Shown: positions 8,024 to 17,361 of the stretch, one piece after another
Layout: every line of letters starts with the position of its first letter
How positions within the stretch are numbered: the stretch's first letter is position 1
From: Ignavibacteriota bacterium
GTDB taxonomy: Bacteria > Bacteroidota > Ignavibacteria > SZUA-365
Assembly: GCA_016218045.1 (NCBI GenBank)
Contig: JACRFB010000026.1
Span: 50,325-114,324, forward strand
Reading direction: 5' to 3'
Length of the DNA: 64,000 nucleotides
The notes under the pieces: model-generated
Seen by the model: only the letters and a program-made list of their open reading frames with translations
Databases searched by the model: none
What the model was told of the DNA's origin: nothing
Program-made: the position numbers and the translations under genes

Positions 8024-9607
8024 TTACCGCGAGCCGCGGCCGGTGTGTGATCCGCCCGCCTTCGGATACCCCGTGCCCTTTTTTTTGTTGCGCGTGCGCT
8101 CGTCCTTCGAGAAGGAGCTGGAGCCGCGATGTGTGTAGGTCGACGAGGACTGGGTGGAGCCGTGACGCGAGGTCCCCGTTTCGGAATCGCCGCTGCCGCT
8201 CTTCGAATACGACGGCTTGCTCTTTACAGGCGCGGCTCCGCCGGAACCGTATGAGGTCGCTGTGCTCGTGCGCGTACGGGCCGGACCCGCCTCATTATCG
8301 TTTTTGCGATACGACGGCTTGCCCTTTGCGGGCGCAGGTCGTGAGGACGAGTACGACGTGGGTGCCGACGACCGCGCGCGCGCGGGTGACGGCTGCTCGG
8401 AGCCCCACTGCGGACGTTGCGAGCGCTGCGGACGCTGCGGCTGCGGACGCGACGATCTGCGCGCGGAAGAGGTGTCGAAACGTTCGGCGGGGATGTCGGG
8501 ATGTTCGGAGAGTTCCAGCGACATGTTGATCAGTTTTTCGATGTCGCGAAGGCCGCTGCGCTGATCCGGCGTGGCCAGCGAGATCGCGTGCCCCGTGCGT
8601 CCGGCGCGCGCCGTGCGGCCGATGCGGTGCACGTAGCTGTCGGGATCCTCGGGCAGGTCGTAATTCACGACCAGTTCGATGTTATACACGTCGATGCCGC
8701 GCGCGGCAATGTCGGTGGCGCAGAGTATGCGGTACTTGCCCGACTTGAAGCCGTCGAGCGCGTGTTTGCGCTGCGCCTGCGTGCGGTCGGAGTGAATCTC
8801 GGCGGCCGAATGACCCGCGCGGCGCAAGGCCTGCGCAACACGTTTTGCCCCGCGCTTGGTGCGCGTGAAAAGCAGGACGGAACCGGTGTACTGTTCGAGA
8901 AGTCGCTCGAGCAGGGGACCCTTGTTGTCCTTCGCAACCACAAACACTTCCTGCGAGACACCTTCCGCAGCCGTTCCCGTCGGGGCGATCTCGGTGCGCA
9001 CCGGCAGGCGCATGTGTGTGGATGCGATCTTGACTATCGGCCCGGGCATGGTCGCCGAAAAGAGCATGGTCTGCCTGTCGGACGGCAGCACCTGGAGAAT
9101 CTGTTCGATCTGCGGGGCGAAGCCCATGTCGAGCATGCGGTCGGCTTCGTCGAGAATAAGCACGGCCACATCGTTGAGGCGGACGTATCCCTGTCCGGCA
9201 AGATCCAACAGCCGGCCCGGCGTTGCTATCACGATGCGGGGTTTTTTGCGGAGGGCGCCGATCTGCGGACCTGCCGCCTCGCCGCCGATAAGAACCACCG
9301 CGCCGAGTCCCAGCGGCGGAAGCAGGGGCGCGAGCGCGTCGCGGACCTGCAGGGCGAGTTCACGTGTCGGGACGAGAATCAGCCCGCTGCCTTTTTTCGC
9401 GGCGAGCCGCTGCAGCATCGGGATGCCGAAGGCGAGGGTTTTGCCCGTGCCCGTCTGCGCGATGCCGATGATGTCCTTGCCTTCAATGGCGATCGGAATC
9501 GCCTTGTGCTGGATCGGCGTCGGCGTCGTGAAACCGAGCTTGGAGATGCTGTTCAACAGCCCCGGCGCGATGCCGAGACCGTAGAACGAGTTGTCAGTTG
9601 TGTGCAT
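8024..9607 (-). CDS. DEAD-box ATP-dependent RNA helicase (RhlE-like)
   Basis: 527 aa. The two RecA domains carry the Q motif (TPIQHKAIP), Walker A QTGTGKT (51-57), PTRELA, ATPGR, the DEAD box at 153-156, SAT, ATDIAARGID and HRIGRTARAG (328-336). Residues from about 390 to the end are a low-complexity Ser/Arg/Pro/Gly tail (RRSSRPQPQRPQ...), the kind of basic extension that binds RNA in RhlE-type helicases. Unwinding of structured RNA in ribosome assembly or mRNA decay is the expected role; the target is unknown. The ATG at 9607 is used because the frame further upstream has no family similarity. A terminator follows at 7983-8004. Confidence 0.92.
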   Translation of the reverse strand: MHTTDNSFYGLGIAPGLLNSISKLGFTTPTPIQHKAIPIAIEGKDIIGIAQTGTGKTLAFGIPMLQRLAAKKGSGLILVPTRELALQVRDALAPLLPPLGLGAVVLIGGEAAGPQIGALRKKPRIVIATPGRLLDLAGQGYVRLNDVAVLILDEADRMLDMGFAPQIEQILQVLPSDRQTMLFSATMPGPIVKIASTHMRLPVRTEIAPTGTAAEGVSQEVFVVAKDNKGPLLERLLEQYTGSVLLFTRTKRGAKRVAQALRRAGHSAAEIHSDRTQAQRKHALDGFKSGKYRILCATDIAARGIDVYNIELVVNYDLPEDPDSYVHRIGRTARAGRTGHAISLATPDQRSGLRDIEKLINMSLELSEHPDIPAERFDTSSARRSSRPQPQRPQRSQRPQWGSEQPSPARARSSAPTSYSSSRPAPAKGKPSYRKNDNEAGPARTRTSTATSYGSGGAAPVKSKPSYSKSGSGDSETGTSRHGSTQSSSTYTHRGSSSFSKDERTRNKKKGTGYPKAGGSHTGRGSR

Positions 9608-9826
9608 TGTATCCTGTACTGGCGCAGCATATGAAAGAACCCGCTGCCGGTCTGTCGGCGCGGGTCGTTTCGGGAGAGGGAAATATGTCAGTCGCGCACA
9701 ATACCGGTTCCGGCGCTGCAAGCGGCCGGGTGATGCGGGAAGACGAAAAATGTGATACGATCGTGTAATCCAAAAAGTAAAAGACAACTATACTACACAA
9801 TCTTTCTTCCAAAGTCAAGTAATTAG

Positions 9827-10335
9827 TCCGGAATTATCCTCACCAAGGACGGCGTTCCGATCATTTTTCACGACGAGAACTTCACCTCGCGGCTGGTGAA
9901 CGGCGAATACCTCTTCGGGCCGGTCGGCGGATTCACCTTTGCGCATATCCGCGCCTTCGGCTCCTTGAAAAACGGCGAGCCCGTTCCCACACTGCGGGAG
10001 GCCCTCGACGCGGTTCTGTCGTCCACGTCTATCCGTTTTGTAGAGTTCGACGTCAAGAGTCCTCAGACGCTTGCCGCCCTCTTCGACATCCAACGCGAGT
10101 ACCACGCGAAGGCGCGGGCGTCGCCCTGCACGTTGTGCGCAGCTACATCGACGCCTTCGGTCAGCAGAGCCGCGCCGAGAAGATGGATCCCGCCTATGTG
10201 CTTGCATGCGCCTGGCATGTCCCTCTCGGGGCATCGATGAGTCTGACCGCCGGTGTCGCGGCGCACTATCTCACCACGCTGCGTGTGTGTCTGCTGCTGC
10301 CGCAGGTGGGAATCGAACGCCTGCTGCTGGAATAA
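9827..10335 (+). pseudogene. Broken glycerophosphodiester phosphodiesterase-like gene
   Basis: Remnant without a start: an in-frame TAG at 9824-9826 directly precedes SGIILTKDGVPIIFHDENF, which resembles the GDPD block with the catalytic-type His-Asp. NGEPVPTLREALDAV and IRFVEFDVK follow. Near 10110 the reading frame shifts (mod 2 to mod 1) and continues as GVALHVVRSYIDAFGQQ... to a TAA at 10333-10335. The first 40-50 residues of a normal GDPD, including the HRG motif, are absent, so it lacks a 5' end and carries a frameshift. The C-terminal half does not clearly match the family, so this could be a relative or a chimera. Read errors could explain the frameshift but not the missing start. Confidence 0.5.
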
Positions 10336-10466
10336 AGGAACGGGCTTCCGCGACAACAACACCGTCGTGCGAAGTGATATTTCCTCCCGACGCGAAGCCG
10401 CCCCGCGGCGGCACAACGGTTTTTTTCTCGATTTTCGGCGCAAAGAAGAGAAAAGCGCAACCACGA

Positions 10467-10498
10467 TTTGACTTTTTGCCCGCCGTGGTGTTAGTTTG
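10467..10498 (+). promoter_or_regulatory. Promoter candidate for the rplM translation cluster
   Basis: TTTG (10467-10470), 20 bp, then TTagTTTG (10491-10498), seven of eight Bacteroidota bases. It also reads as TTGACT-N17-TTAGTT. It lies about 50 bp before the rplM start and is followed by a T-rich leader. Confidence 0.5.
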
Positions 10499-10548
10499 TA
10501 GATCGGTTTCTTTTATTTCGAGCAGTATCGAATCAACTAAGGCATACC

Positions 10549-10998
10549 ATGAGCAATCAGACAACCGTCCGGACCTTCCACGCAAGGGAGGAAGACGTCG
10601 ACAAAAAATGGTACGTCGTCGACGCGGAGGGAATGGTCCTCGGCCGATTGGCGGCGAACGTCGCGCACATTCTGCGCGGTAAACACAAGCCGATCTTCTC
10701 CCCGCATGTCGACACGGGCGACTTTGTAATCGTCATCAACGCCGGCAAGGTGCGCGTGACAGGCAAGCGCTTCGAGCAGAAGTCGTACTTCCATTATACC
10801 GGGTATCCGGGTGGCGCGCGCGTGCGCATGTTCAAGGATCTCGTGCGCAGCAATCCGCGCTTCGTGATCGAACACGCGGTGAAGGGCATGCTGCCGCACA
10901 ACCGCCTCGGCCGCCGCCTCCTGAAAAAGCTGAAAGTGTACTCCGACGGCTCGCATCCGCACGCGGCGCAGAAGCCCGAAGTGCTTTCGATGAAATAA
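10549..10998 (+). CDS. rplM: 50S ribosomal protein L13
   Basis: 149 aa, normal length for L13. Recognisable stretches are KKWYVVDAEGMVLGRLAANVAHILRGKHKP at the N-terminus, YFHYTGYPGG in the middle and VKGMLPHNRLGRRLLKKLKVY near the C-terminus. It assembles early on the large subunit. It is first in the L13-S9 operon, as in most bacteria, 45 bp before rpsI. Confidence 0.97.
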   Translation: MSNQTTVRTFHAREEDVDKKWYVVDAEGMVLGRLAANVAHILRGKHKPIFSPHVDTGDFVIVINAGKVRVTGKRFEQKSYFHYTGYPGGARVRMFKDLVRSNPRFVIEHAVKGMLPHNRLGRRLLKKLKVYSDGSHPHAAQKPEVLSMK

Positions 10999-11043
10999 TC
11001 GGCCCATTGGCACTGTAGAGAATTTCGATCCAAGGATAGATTC

Positions 11044-11439
11044 ATGAAGCAAGCCCAACACACCCTGACCGTCGGTCGCCGCAAAACCGCCGTCGCGCGC
11101 ACGCTCCTCGTGCCCGGCACCGGGAAAATCACGATCAACAGCCGGGACATCGACATCTACTTCCCCATGGAAACGTTGCTTGACGCGGTGCGTCTGCCGT
11201 TCACCGTGACCGAGACGAACGGAAAGTTCGACGCGGTCATCAGCGTGCGCGGTGGCGGCACTCACGGCCAGGCCGGCGCGGTGCAGCTTTCGATCGCGCG
11301 CGCGCTGCTCGAGGTCGACGAGGAATTCCGCCCCAAGCTGCGCGGCGCCAAGCTCCTCACGCGCGACTCGCGCATGGTCGAACGCAAGAAGTACGGCCAG
11401 AAGAAGGCGCGCAAACGCTTCCAGTTCAGCAAGCGCTGA
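11044..11439 (+). CDS. rpsI: 30S ribosomal protein S9
   Basis: 131 aa. [10 protein letters not shown] is near the N-terminus, [10 protein letters not shown] in the middle, and the conserved basic tail ends in FQFSKR, which reaches the P-site tRNA in the ribosome. AAGGA lies eight bases before the ATG. It follows rplM in the classical order; rpsB starts 127 bp later and may have its own promoter in that gap. Confidence 0.97.
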   Translation: MKQAQHTLTVGRRKTAVARTLLVPGTGKITINSRDIDIYFPMETLLDAVRLPFTVTETNGKFDAVISVRGGGTHGQAGAVQLSIARALLEVDEEFRPKLRGAKLLTRDSRMVERKKYGQKKARKRFQFSKR

Positions 11440-11566
11440 CACTCGTTTTTCTGTAACCATCACACATGCGTCCCGATCGCCGGGCGGGTGTGCGCGGGCA
11501 TGCGCGCAGATCCCGGCGAGTGGACGGACGCAGCGGATCGTAACCCATACATAAGGAGACTATCTC

Positions 11567-12331
11567 ATGCCTCGCGTACAGCTCGAAGAGCTTCTTGCGG
11601 CAGGTGCCCATTTCGGCCACCTGACCCGTCGTTGGAATCCGAAGATGAAACCGTACATCTTCATGGAGCGCAACGGCATCCACATCATCGATCTCAAGAA
11701 GACCCAGGAAAAGATCGACATCGCCTGCGACGCGGTGTTGAACATGGTGTCGCAGGGCAAGCGCCTCCTCTTCGTCGGAACGAAGAAACAGGCCAAGGAC
11801 ACCGTGCGCTCGATCGCCATCGACAGCGGCCAGAACTACGTCACCGAGCGCTGGCTCGGCGGCATGCTCACCAACTTCACCACCATCCGCAAAAGCATCA
11901 AGCGCCTCACCAACATCGAGAAGATGGAAGTGGACGGCACCTTCGACAAGATCACGAAGAAGGAACGCCTCATGCTCTCGCGCGAGAAGGAGCGTCTGCA
12001 CAAGATCCTCAGCGGCATCGTCGACATGAGCCGCCTGCCGGGCGCGATCTTTGTCATCGACATCAAGAAGGAACACATCGCGCTCAAGGAAGCCCGCACG
12101 CTCGGCATCCCCGTCGTCGCCATCGTCGACACGAATTGTGATCCGACCGAAGTGGACCTCGCCATTCCCGGCAACGACGATTCGACAAAGACGATCGAAA
12201 TCGTCGCGCGCGCGATCGCCAACGCCATCATCGAAGGCCGCGAAAAGGCCAAACTCGTGAAGGCCGAAATGGAAGCCGAGGACGAGCGCGTCGCGAAGGA
12301 AACCGAACGCAACGAGGAAGCCGGCGCCTGA
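11567..12331 (+). CDS. rpsB: 30S ribosomal protein S2
   Basis: 254 aa. Family hallmarks: [24 protein letters not shown] at the N-terminus, [37 protein letters not shown] and [18 protein letters not shown]. The C-terminus is a charged Lys/Glu-rich tail. AAGGAG lies 10 bases before the ATG. It precedes tsf by 51 bp, the near-universal rpsB-tsf pairing. Confidence 0.97.
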   Translation: MPRVQLEELLAAGAHFGHLTRRWNPKMKPYIFMERNGIHIIDLKKTQEKIDIACDAVLNMVSQGKRLLFVGTKKQAKDTVRSIAIDSGQNYVTERWLGGMLTNFTTIRKSIKRLTNIEKMEVDGTFDKITKKERLMLSREKERLHKILSGIVDMSRLPGAIFVIDIKKEHIALKEARTLGIPVVAIVDTNCDPTEVDLAIPGNDDSTKTIEIVARAIANAIIEGREKAKLVKAEMEAEDERVAKETERNEEAGA

Positions 12332-12382
12332 GCCGCACGCAGAGACACGTATCCCATCACATAATAGCGACGACAGAGTATC

Positions 12383-13234
12383 ATGGAGATTTCAGCAGCA
12401 GTAGTGAAGGCCCTTCGCGACAAGACCGGCGCCGGCATGATGGATTGCAAGAAGGCGCTTGCCGATTCCGAAGGCGACATGGAGAAAGCGATCGAGTACC
12501 TGCGCAAAAAGGGCGCGGCCACGGCCGAAAAACGTTCAGACCGTGCCGCCAACGAAGGCGTGGTTCTGACCGAGATCGACGGCAGCAACGGCGTTATCAT
12601 CGAAGTGAATTGTGAAACCGACTTCGTCGCGCGCAGCGCCGACTTCCTCGGCTTTGCAGCGGAGGCGATGGCCGCGGTCAAGACCGCGCGCCCGGCCGAC
12701 GTGCCCGCGCTTCTCGCCCTCGAATCGAACGGCCGTCCGCTCGCGGATGCGCTTACCGACATCATCGGCAAGATCGGCGAGAAGATTGAAGTCCGCCGTT
12801 TCGCCGCGTTCACCACGCAGGGCCAGATGATCGACTATATCCACCCCGGCGCAAAGCTCGGCGTGCTCATCGAACTGTCGGCGGGCAAAAAGTCCGACGA
12901 AGTCGTCCAGCTCGGCAAGGATCTCGCCATGCAGGTTGCCGCGATGAATCCCGTCGCCGTCGACCGCGATGCGGTTCCGGCCGACGTGCGCGAGAAGGAA
13001 CTCGAGCTGTACCGCCAGCAGGCGCTCGAGCAGGGCAAGCCCGAAAACATGGTGGACCGTATCGCGGAAGGAAAACTCAACAAGTACTTCCAGGAATACA
13101 CGCTTCTGGAGCAGAGCTTTGTGCGCGACACCACAAAGACGGTGAAGGAGCACGTCGAGGCCGTCGGGAAGACGATCGGCGAACCCCTCTCCGTCATCCG
13201 CTTCACGCGTTTCCAGGTCGGCGAAGGTAACTAA
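12383..13234 (+). CDS. tsf: Elongation factor Ts
   Basis: 283 aa, the guanine-nucleotide exchange factor for EF-Tu. The N-terminal UBA-like module VVKALRDKTGAGMMDCKKAL is typical, followed by EVNCETDFVARS, the EF-Tu contact region, and the C-terminal core. The hairpin at 13251-13279 separates it from pyrH by an otherwise short gap, so expression of pyrH and frr may be reduced relative to tsf. Confidence 0.97.
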   Translation: MEISAAVVKALRDKTGAGMMDCKKALADSEGDMEKAIEYLRKKGAATAEKRSDRAANEGVVLTEIDGSNGVIIEVNCETDFVARSADFLGFAAEAMAAVKTARPADVPALLALESNGRPLADALTDIIGKIGEKIEVRRFAAFTTQGQMIDYIHPGAKLGVLIELSAGKKSDEVVQLGKDLAMQVAAMNPVAVDRDAVPADVREKELELYRQQALEQGKPENMVDRIAEGKLNKYFQEYTLLEQSFVRDTTKTVKEHVEAVGKTIGEPLSVIRFTRFQVGEGN

Positions 13235-13250
13235 TATCGAATCCCCTCAC

Positions 13251-13279
13251 AGGCCTTCCGGTTTTCCGCCGGAAGGCCT
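13251..13279 (+). terminator. Hairpin between tsf and pyrH
   Basis: Perfect 11-bp stem aggccttccgg/ccggaaggcct with a 7-nt T-rich loop. It is followed by tcgtgtatagg rather than a T-run, so partial termination or RNA processing is more likely than full termination. Confidence 0.5.
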
Positions 13280-13298
13280 TCGTGTATAGGCACCTCCC

Positions 13299-14042
13299 AT
13301 GGATCTTCGCTACAAGCGTATCCTTCTCAAGCTGAGCGGCGAATCGCTGATGGGCGAGCGCGCATACGGCATCGATCCCGCGGCGCTCGAACAGTACGCG
13401 CTCGAAATTCTTCCGCTCGTCGAGCTGGGCGCCCAGGTGGGCATCGTGCTGGGCGGAGGCAACATTTACCGCGGCGTGGCCGCGGTTGCGCAGGGCCTGC
13501 ACAAGGCCTCGGGCGATCAGATGGGCATGCTTGCGACGATGATAAACTCGCTCGCGCTGCAGAACATGCTCGAGGCGAAGGGTGTTGTCACACGCCTTAC
13601 CAGTGCGATCGAGATGAACCAGATCGCCGAACCGTACATCCGCCGCCGTGTCATCCGTCACCTCGAGAAGAACCGCGTGGTGATCATGGGCGCCGGCACG
13701 GGACACCCGAACTTTACGACCGACACCGCCGCCGCGCTGCGCGCGGTGGAAATCGAGGCCGATGTCATCATCAAGGGCACACGCGTCGACGGCGTGTACG
13801 ATGCGGATCCCGAGAAGAATCCCTCGGCGCAGCGTTTCGACACGATCGATTATATCGACGTGATCAAACGTGAATTGCGCGTGATGGATCTCACCGCCAT
13901 CACCCTGTGCCGCGAGAACAATCTCCCGCTCGTCGTCTGCGACATCAACTCGCCCAATGCGCTGAGCCGCATCGCGCGCGGCGAACATGTCGGGACACTT
14001 GTTACATCGCTGGCCGCATCGAAATCCCCAGACCGTTCATAA
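13299..14042 (+). CDS. pyrH: Uridylate kinase
   Basis: 247 aa bacterial UMP kinase (amino-acid-kinase fold) making UDP from UMP. Seen: [13 protein letters not shown] at the N-terminus, [46 protein letters not shown] and [14 protein letters not shown]. It sits in the conserved tsf-pyrH-frr order, 13 bp before the frr start. Confidence 0.96.
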   Translation: MDLRYKRILLKLSGESLMGERAYGIDPAALEQYALEILPLVELGAQVGIVLGGGNIYRGVAAVAQGLHKASGDQMGMLATMINSLALQNMLEAKGVVTRLTSAIEMNQIAEPYIRRRVIRHLEKNRVVIMGAGTGHPNFTTDTAAALRAVEIEADVIIKGTRVDGVYDADPEKNPSAQRFDTIDYIDVIKRELRVMDLTAITLCRENNLPLVVCDINSPNALSRIARGEHVGTLVTSLAASKSPDRS

Positions 14043-14055
14043 ACCGGAGTTCCGA

Positions 14056-14613
14056 ATGATTCAGGACATCGTTAAGGACGCCACGCACCGCATGGACAAA
14101 TCGGTGGAAGCCCTGCGGAATGAACTGCACAAGATCCGCACGGGAAAAGCGACAACCGCCCTGCTCGACGGGGTGAAAGTCGATGCGTACGGATCACACA
14201 TGCCGCTCAATCAGGTTGCCAACGTGTCGGTGCTCGACGCGCATACACTCGCCGTGCAGCCGTGGGATCGGGGAACGATCCAGGCGATCGAAAAGGCGAT
14301 TCTCACCGCCGATCTCGGCTTGAATCCCGCCAACGACGGCACCCTCATCCGTGTGCCCATCCCCGCGCTCAACGAGGAGCGCCGCAAGGAATTCGTGAAA
14401 CTCGTGCGCCGCTTCGGCGAAGAGGCCAAGGTCGCGCTGCGTAATGTGCGCCGCGATGCCAACGAACATTTGAAGAAGGCCGAAAAGGACGATCACGTCT
14501 CCGAGGACGAACGCAAAAAGGCGGAAAAACAGGTGCAGGATCTCACCGATAAACACATCGGCATCATCGACCAGCTCCTGAAAGCCAAAGAAACCGAGAT
14601 CATGGAGGTGTGA
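14056..14613 (+). CDS. frr: Ribosome recycling factor
   Basis: 185 aa, standard length. It splits post-termination ribosomes together with EF-G. Seen: MDKSVEALRNELHKIRTGKATTALLDGVKVDAYGS, PWDRGTIQAIEKAI, LNPANDGTLIRVPIPALNEERRKEFVK and a C-terminal coiled-coil helix. The ATG at 14056 has CCGGAG seven bases upstream and begins the conserved sequence; the open frame reaching upstream overlaps pyrH and is not used. Last gene of the translation cluster. Confidence 0.97.
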   Translation: MIQDIVKDATHRMDKSVEALRNELHKIRTGKATTALLDGVKVDAYGSHMPLNQVANVSVLDAHTLAVQPWDRGTIQAIEKAILTADLGLNPANDGTLIRVPIPALNEERRKEFVKLVRRFGEEAKVALRNVRRDANEHLKKAEKDDHVSEDERKKAEKQVQDLTDKHIGIIDQLLKAKETEIMEV

Positions 14614-14646
14614 TCTCCTGTTTCGTCATAAACCCTCTTCATGGTC

Positions 14647-17091
14647 CTAGCGCAGCACCTGGAATGTCGTTCCGATGGATGCCCCTTCGCCGTCCGTGAC
14701 GGTGCAGATGTAGGCGCCTGATCGGAGCCCACTCACCGGGATTCGAATCGGGTGTGTGCCGATACCGGATACTTTCTGATCGGCGATCGTCAGAATTGTT
14801 CTTCCGAGCAGATCAGTGACATGGACGGAGACTTCCTGCCGCCGTGACGTATGCACACGCAGCACAACATACTCCAGTCCAGGATTCGGATACGGGGCCT
14901 CTATCGTGAGCGCCGTTGCGCGTCCGGGTGCGGGTCGATCATCACCCAGTGTCTGAGTGGAATCGTCTACCGCGGCGAAGTAGGATCGGTATTCGTCCAT
15001 ACATCGCGAGAAGACTCCGCCGGCGTACACGGTGATACCGTCGACGGTAATCGCCTGCACGTAGCCGTTGGCTTTCGGATTCCAGGGTTTTGCCCATCCC
15101 GTGTTCGCATCGATCGCGGCGAGACACGCGATATCGACGCCTCCCATCTGCATGAAGTTGCCGCCTGCGTACACGGTGTTCCCGGCCGCGGCGAGTGAGA
15201 ATATCGAAGCCGAGTTCCCCGATCCTGACAGAGTCACCGGAGCCCACGGCATCGTTTCGCCTGTTGATATTGTGATCGCCGCGAGGTCGCGTCCGTACAC
15301 AAAGCCGAACCTGCCACCCGCGTACAATATGCCATTCCTCGCGGCGAGTCCGTACACCGCATCCGAACCGGTTATCATCGATAAACGGGCATTCCAGGAA
15401 AGCAAGGACCCATTGCGCGCGTCGAACGCGGCGAGATTGAAACGCGGCTGCCCTCCGATGGAGAGGAAGTCACCGCCGACAAAAAGTGTGTCGCCGACGG
15501 AGAGCAGTGTTGATGCGCCGTTCCTTCCCGGATTGGGTTGCCAGTAGTCGAGTTTGCGGCCACTCTCGCGATCAAAGACGGAATACTCCTTATTGACGCC
15601 TCCGAGAAACACCCTGTTACCGTGTACCGCGAGCGATGAAACGCTCGAGCCCGCGGTCGCCTTGGAAAACCGGGAGACATCCGATCCCGGCGCGAATCCG
15701 ACAATGCGCCACGGGAGCAATGAGCAGCGTATGGCATCGAAAGCCGCCAGGCGTGCGCGCGCCGCCCCGTCTATCCATGCGAAGTCGCCGCTCACGAACA
15801 GTGTATCACCCGCAAGCAGCAGACCCGTCACCACATTATCCGCTCTCGGATTCCACGGCGTCGGGGCACCCGTCCTTTTGTCCAACGCGGCAATGTGTAC
15901 ACGTTCCACGCTGTTCACGCTGGATAATTGTCCGCCGGCGACTATTCTGCTCTCTTCGGTCAGAAGCGCGAAGGCGGGCCAATTCGCCTGCGGCGCCCAC
16001 GCGCCGAGCGAACCGTCGACATAGGAAAAGTCGGCAAGGTACATGCGCAAGGAATCACCTGCCCTTGTGAATTTCCCGCCTGCGTACAGAACCGCGCCAC
16101 TCACTTCGAGTGTCTGCACGGTGCTGTTCAATCCTGTACGCCACGGAAGCGTATCGCCTGTCGCTGTGTGAAGCGACGCGATGTGCTGACGCGCGGCGTT
16201 TCCGATGTTGGTGAACTCGCCACCGGCGTACAGGGCATCTCCCCGTAACGCCAGAGCGTGCACCGGCGCATTCGCATCCGCCCGCCAGGGCAAGGGAGTG
16301 CCCGTCGCGAGATCGAGTGCCGCGAGGCGTGCCCGCGCCGTTCCTCCGATCGAGACGAATTTCCCTCCGACGTACAGGACGCTGTCGATGGATCGCAGGC
16401 AGTACACTGCCGAATCAACTCCGGGATCCCAGGCCCGGACTGCTCCCGTGCCTGCATCCAGCGCGGCGAGATGAGAGCGCTGCAGCGCGCCCAGTGTCGT
16501 GAAATCACCTCCAACGTACACGGTGCCGTGCGCGATATGTACGGACCGCACGGTTGCATCCGCCGAGGGAAATGCGCCCAACGCCATACCCGAACGTGTG
16601 TCCACCGCCGCGAGATTCTCTCTGTCCAAACCGCCGATGGTCCGGAACGATCCACCGACGATTAATACATCGCCGACGCGATCAAGCGACATCACCTCCC
16701 CGTCGGGTTCGGGCAACCATGCGCGATCAGGTGTGCCATCGGCGTGCACATGCACCAGGTGCCGTGCCTCAAGTACCCCGACGCGTGTAAAATTGCCGCC
16801 GATAAAATACCCCCGCGCGCCGTCGGGTACGATGGCACGCACGATGCCGTTGACTTCCGGCAAACCAGGCATACGTTCCGCCGTGACCGGGTCCATCGCG
16901 ACAAGATTTCCCGTGTATGGTCCGATGCGGACGAAATCGCCGCCAAGGAAAACGAGCGAATCCGTAACCGCGATGCAGCGGACCGGACTGTATGGTATCC
17001 AGTACTTCCGCTGCAGAACCTGGGCCTGCATGACCATCGTCATAACGGCGAGTGCTGCCAGAAAAACGGGGTAGATTATCCTTTTTTTCAT
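14647..17091 (-). CDS. Exported beta-propeller-like repeat protein with T9SS sorting domain
   Basis: 814 aa. The signal peptide (KKRIIYPVFLAALAVMTMVMQAQ) is followed by about 14 copies of a roughly 50-residue repeat with the core GGxFxxIGxxxRxxLAALDxxTGxxxxW. This resembles delta-60/PQQ-like propeller repeats, so one or two beta-propellers are expected. The last 80 residues (from PYPNPG) form a type A T9SS C-terminal sorting domain with a closing ICTVTDGEGASIGTTFQVLR. It is expected to be exported across the outer membrane and anchored or released. The ligand is unknown. The ATG at 17091 has GGAGG upstream. Confidence 0.8.
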   Translation of the reverse strand: MKKRIIYPVFLAALAVMTMVMQAQVLQRKYWIPYSPVRCIAVTDSLVFLGGDFVRIGPYTGNLVAMDPVTAERMPGLPEVNGIVRAIVPDGARGYFIGGNFTRVGVLEARHLVHVHADGTPDRAWLPEPDGEVMSLDRVGDVLIVGGSFRTIGGLDRENLAAVDTRSGMALGAFPSADATVRSVHIAHGTVYVGGDFTTLGALQRSHLAALDAGTGAVRAWDPGVDSAVYCLRSIDSVLYVGGKFVSIGGTARARLAALDLATGTPLPWRADANAPVHALALRGDALYAGGEFTNIGNAARQHIASLHTATGDTLPWRTGLNSTVQTLEVSGAVLYAGGKFTRAGDSLRMYLADFSYVDGSLGAWAPQANWPAFALLTEESRIVAGGQLSSVNSVERVHIAALDKRTGAPTPWNPRADNVVTGLLLAGDTLFVSGDFAWIDGAARARLAAFDAIRCSLLPWRIVGFAPGSDVSRFSKATAGSSVSSLAVHGNRVFLGGVNKEYSVFDRESGRKLDYWQPNPGRNGASTLLSVGDTLFVGGDFLSIGGQPRFNLAAFDARNGSLLSWNARLSMITGSDAVYGLAARNGILYAGGRFGFVYGRDLAAITISTGETMPWAPVTLSGSGNSASIFSLAAAGNTVYAGGNFMQMGGVDIACLAAIDANTGWAKPWNPKANGYVQAITVDGITVYAGGVFSRCMDEYRSYFAAVDDSTQTLGDDRPAPGRATALTIEAPYPNPGLEYVVLRVHTSRRQEVSVHVTDLLGRTILTIADQKVSGIGTHPIRIPVSGLRSGAYICTVTDGEGASIGTTFQVLR

Positions 17092-17243
17092 AGACGCCTC
17101 CAAGGCCTCGTTGCTACTGTTCACCACGGGGGTTTACACACCGCCGGACGTGCTTTCATCAACACCATACGACAACCGAACTGTGGACGGCCTGACAGGA
17201 TGAAGTAAAAGTTCTGATATCCGAAGATCAATGGCCGTATGCA

Positions 17244-17260
17244 GCATTAGTCTGACTAAT
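17244..17260. promoter_or_regulatory. Perfect 8-bp dyad, possible operator
   Basis: cattagtc-t-gactaatg, a perfect inverted repeat with a one-base centre, about 155 bp upstream of the propeller gene start and next to the terminator of the beta-helix gene. The size and symmetry fit a dimeric repressor site; no regulator is identified. Confidence 0.35.
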
Positions 17261-17262
17261 GT

Positions 17263-17309
17263 AAAAAACTGCCGCGGAGTGGAGGCGTGAATCCGACTCC
17301 ACTCCGCGG
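17263..17309 (-). terminator. Terminator after the beta-helix gene
   Basis: On the minus strand a perfect 13-bp stem (ccgcggagtggag with its complement; 17297-17309 and 17272-17284), a 12-nt loop, then cag and six T. It lies 53 bp past the stop at 17362. Confidence 0.9.
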
Positions 17310-17361
17310 AAAGCTCGTATCCAATGTGTCTGCGCCAATCAGGCACTCGACCGGATGTGTA

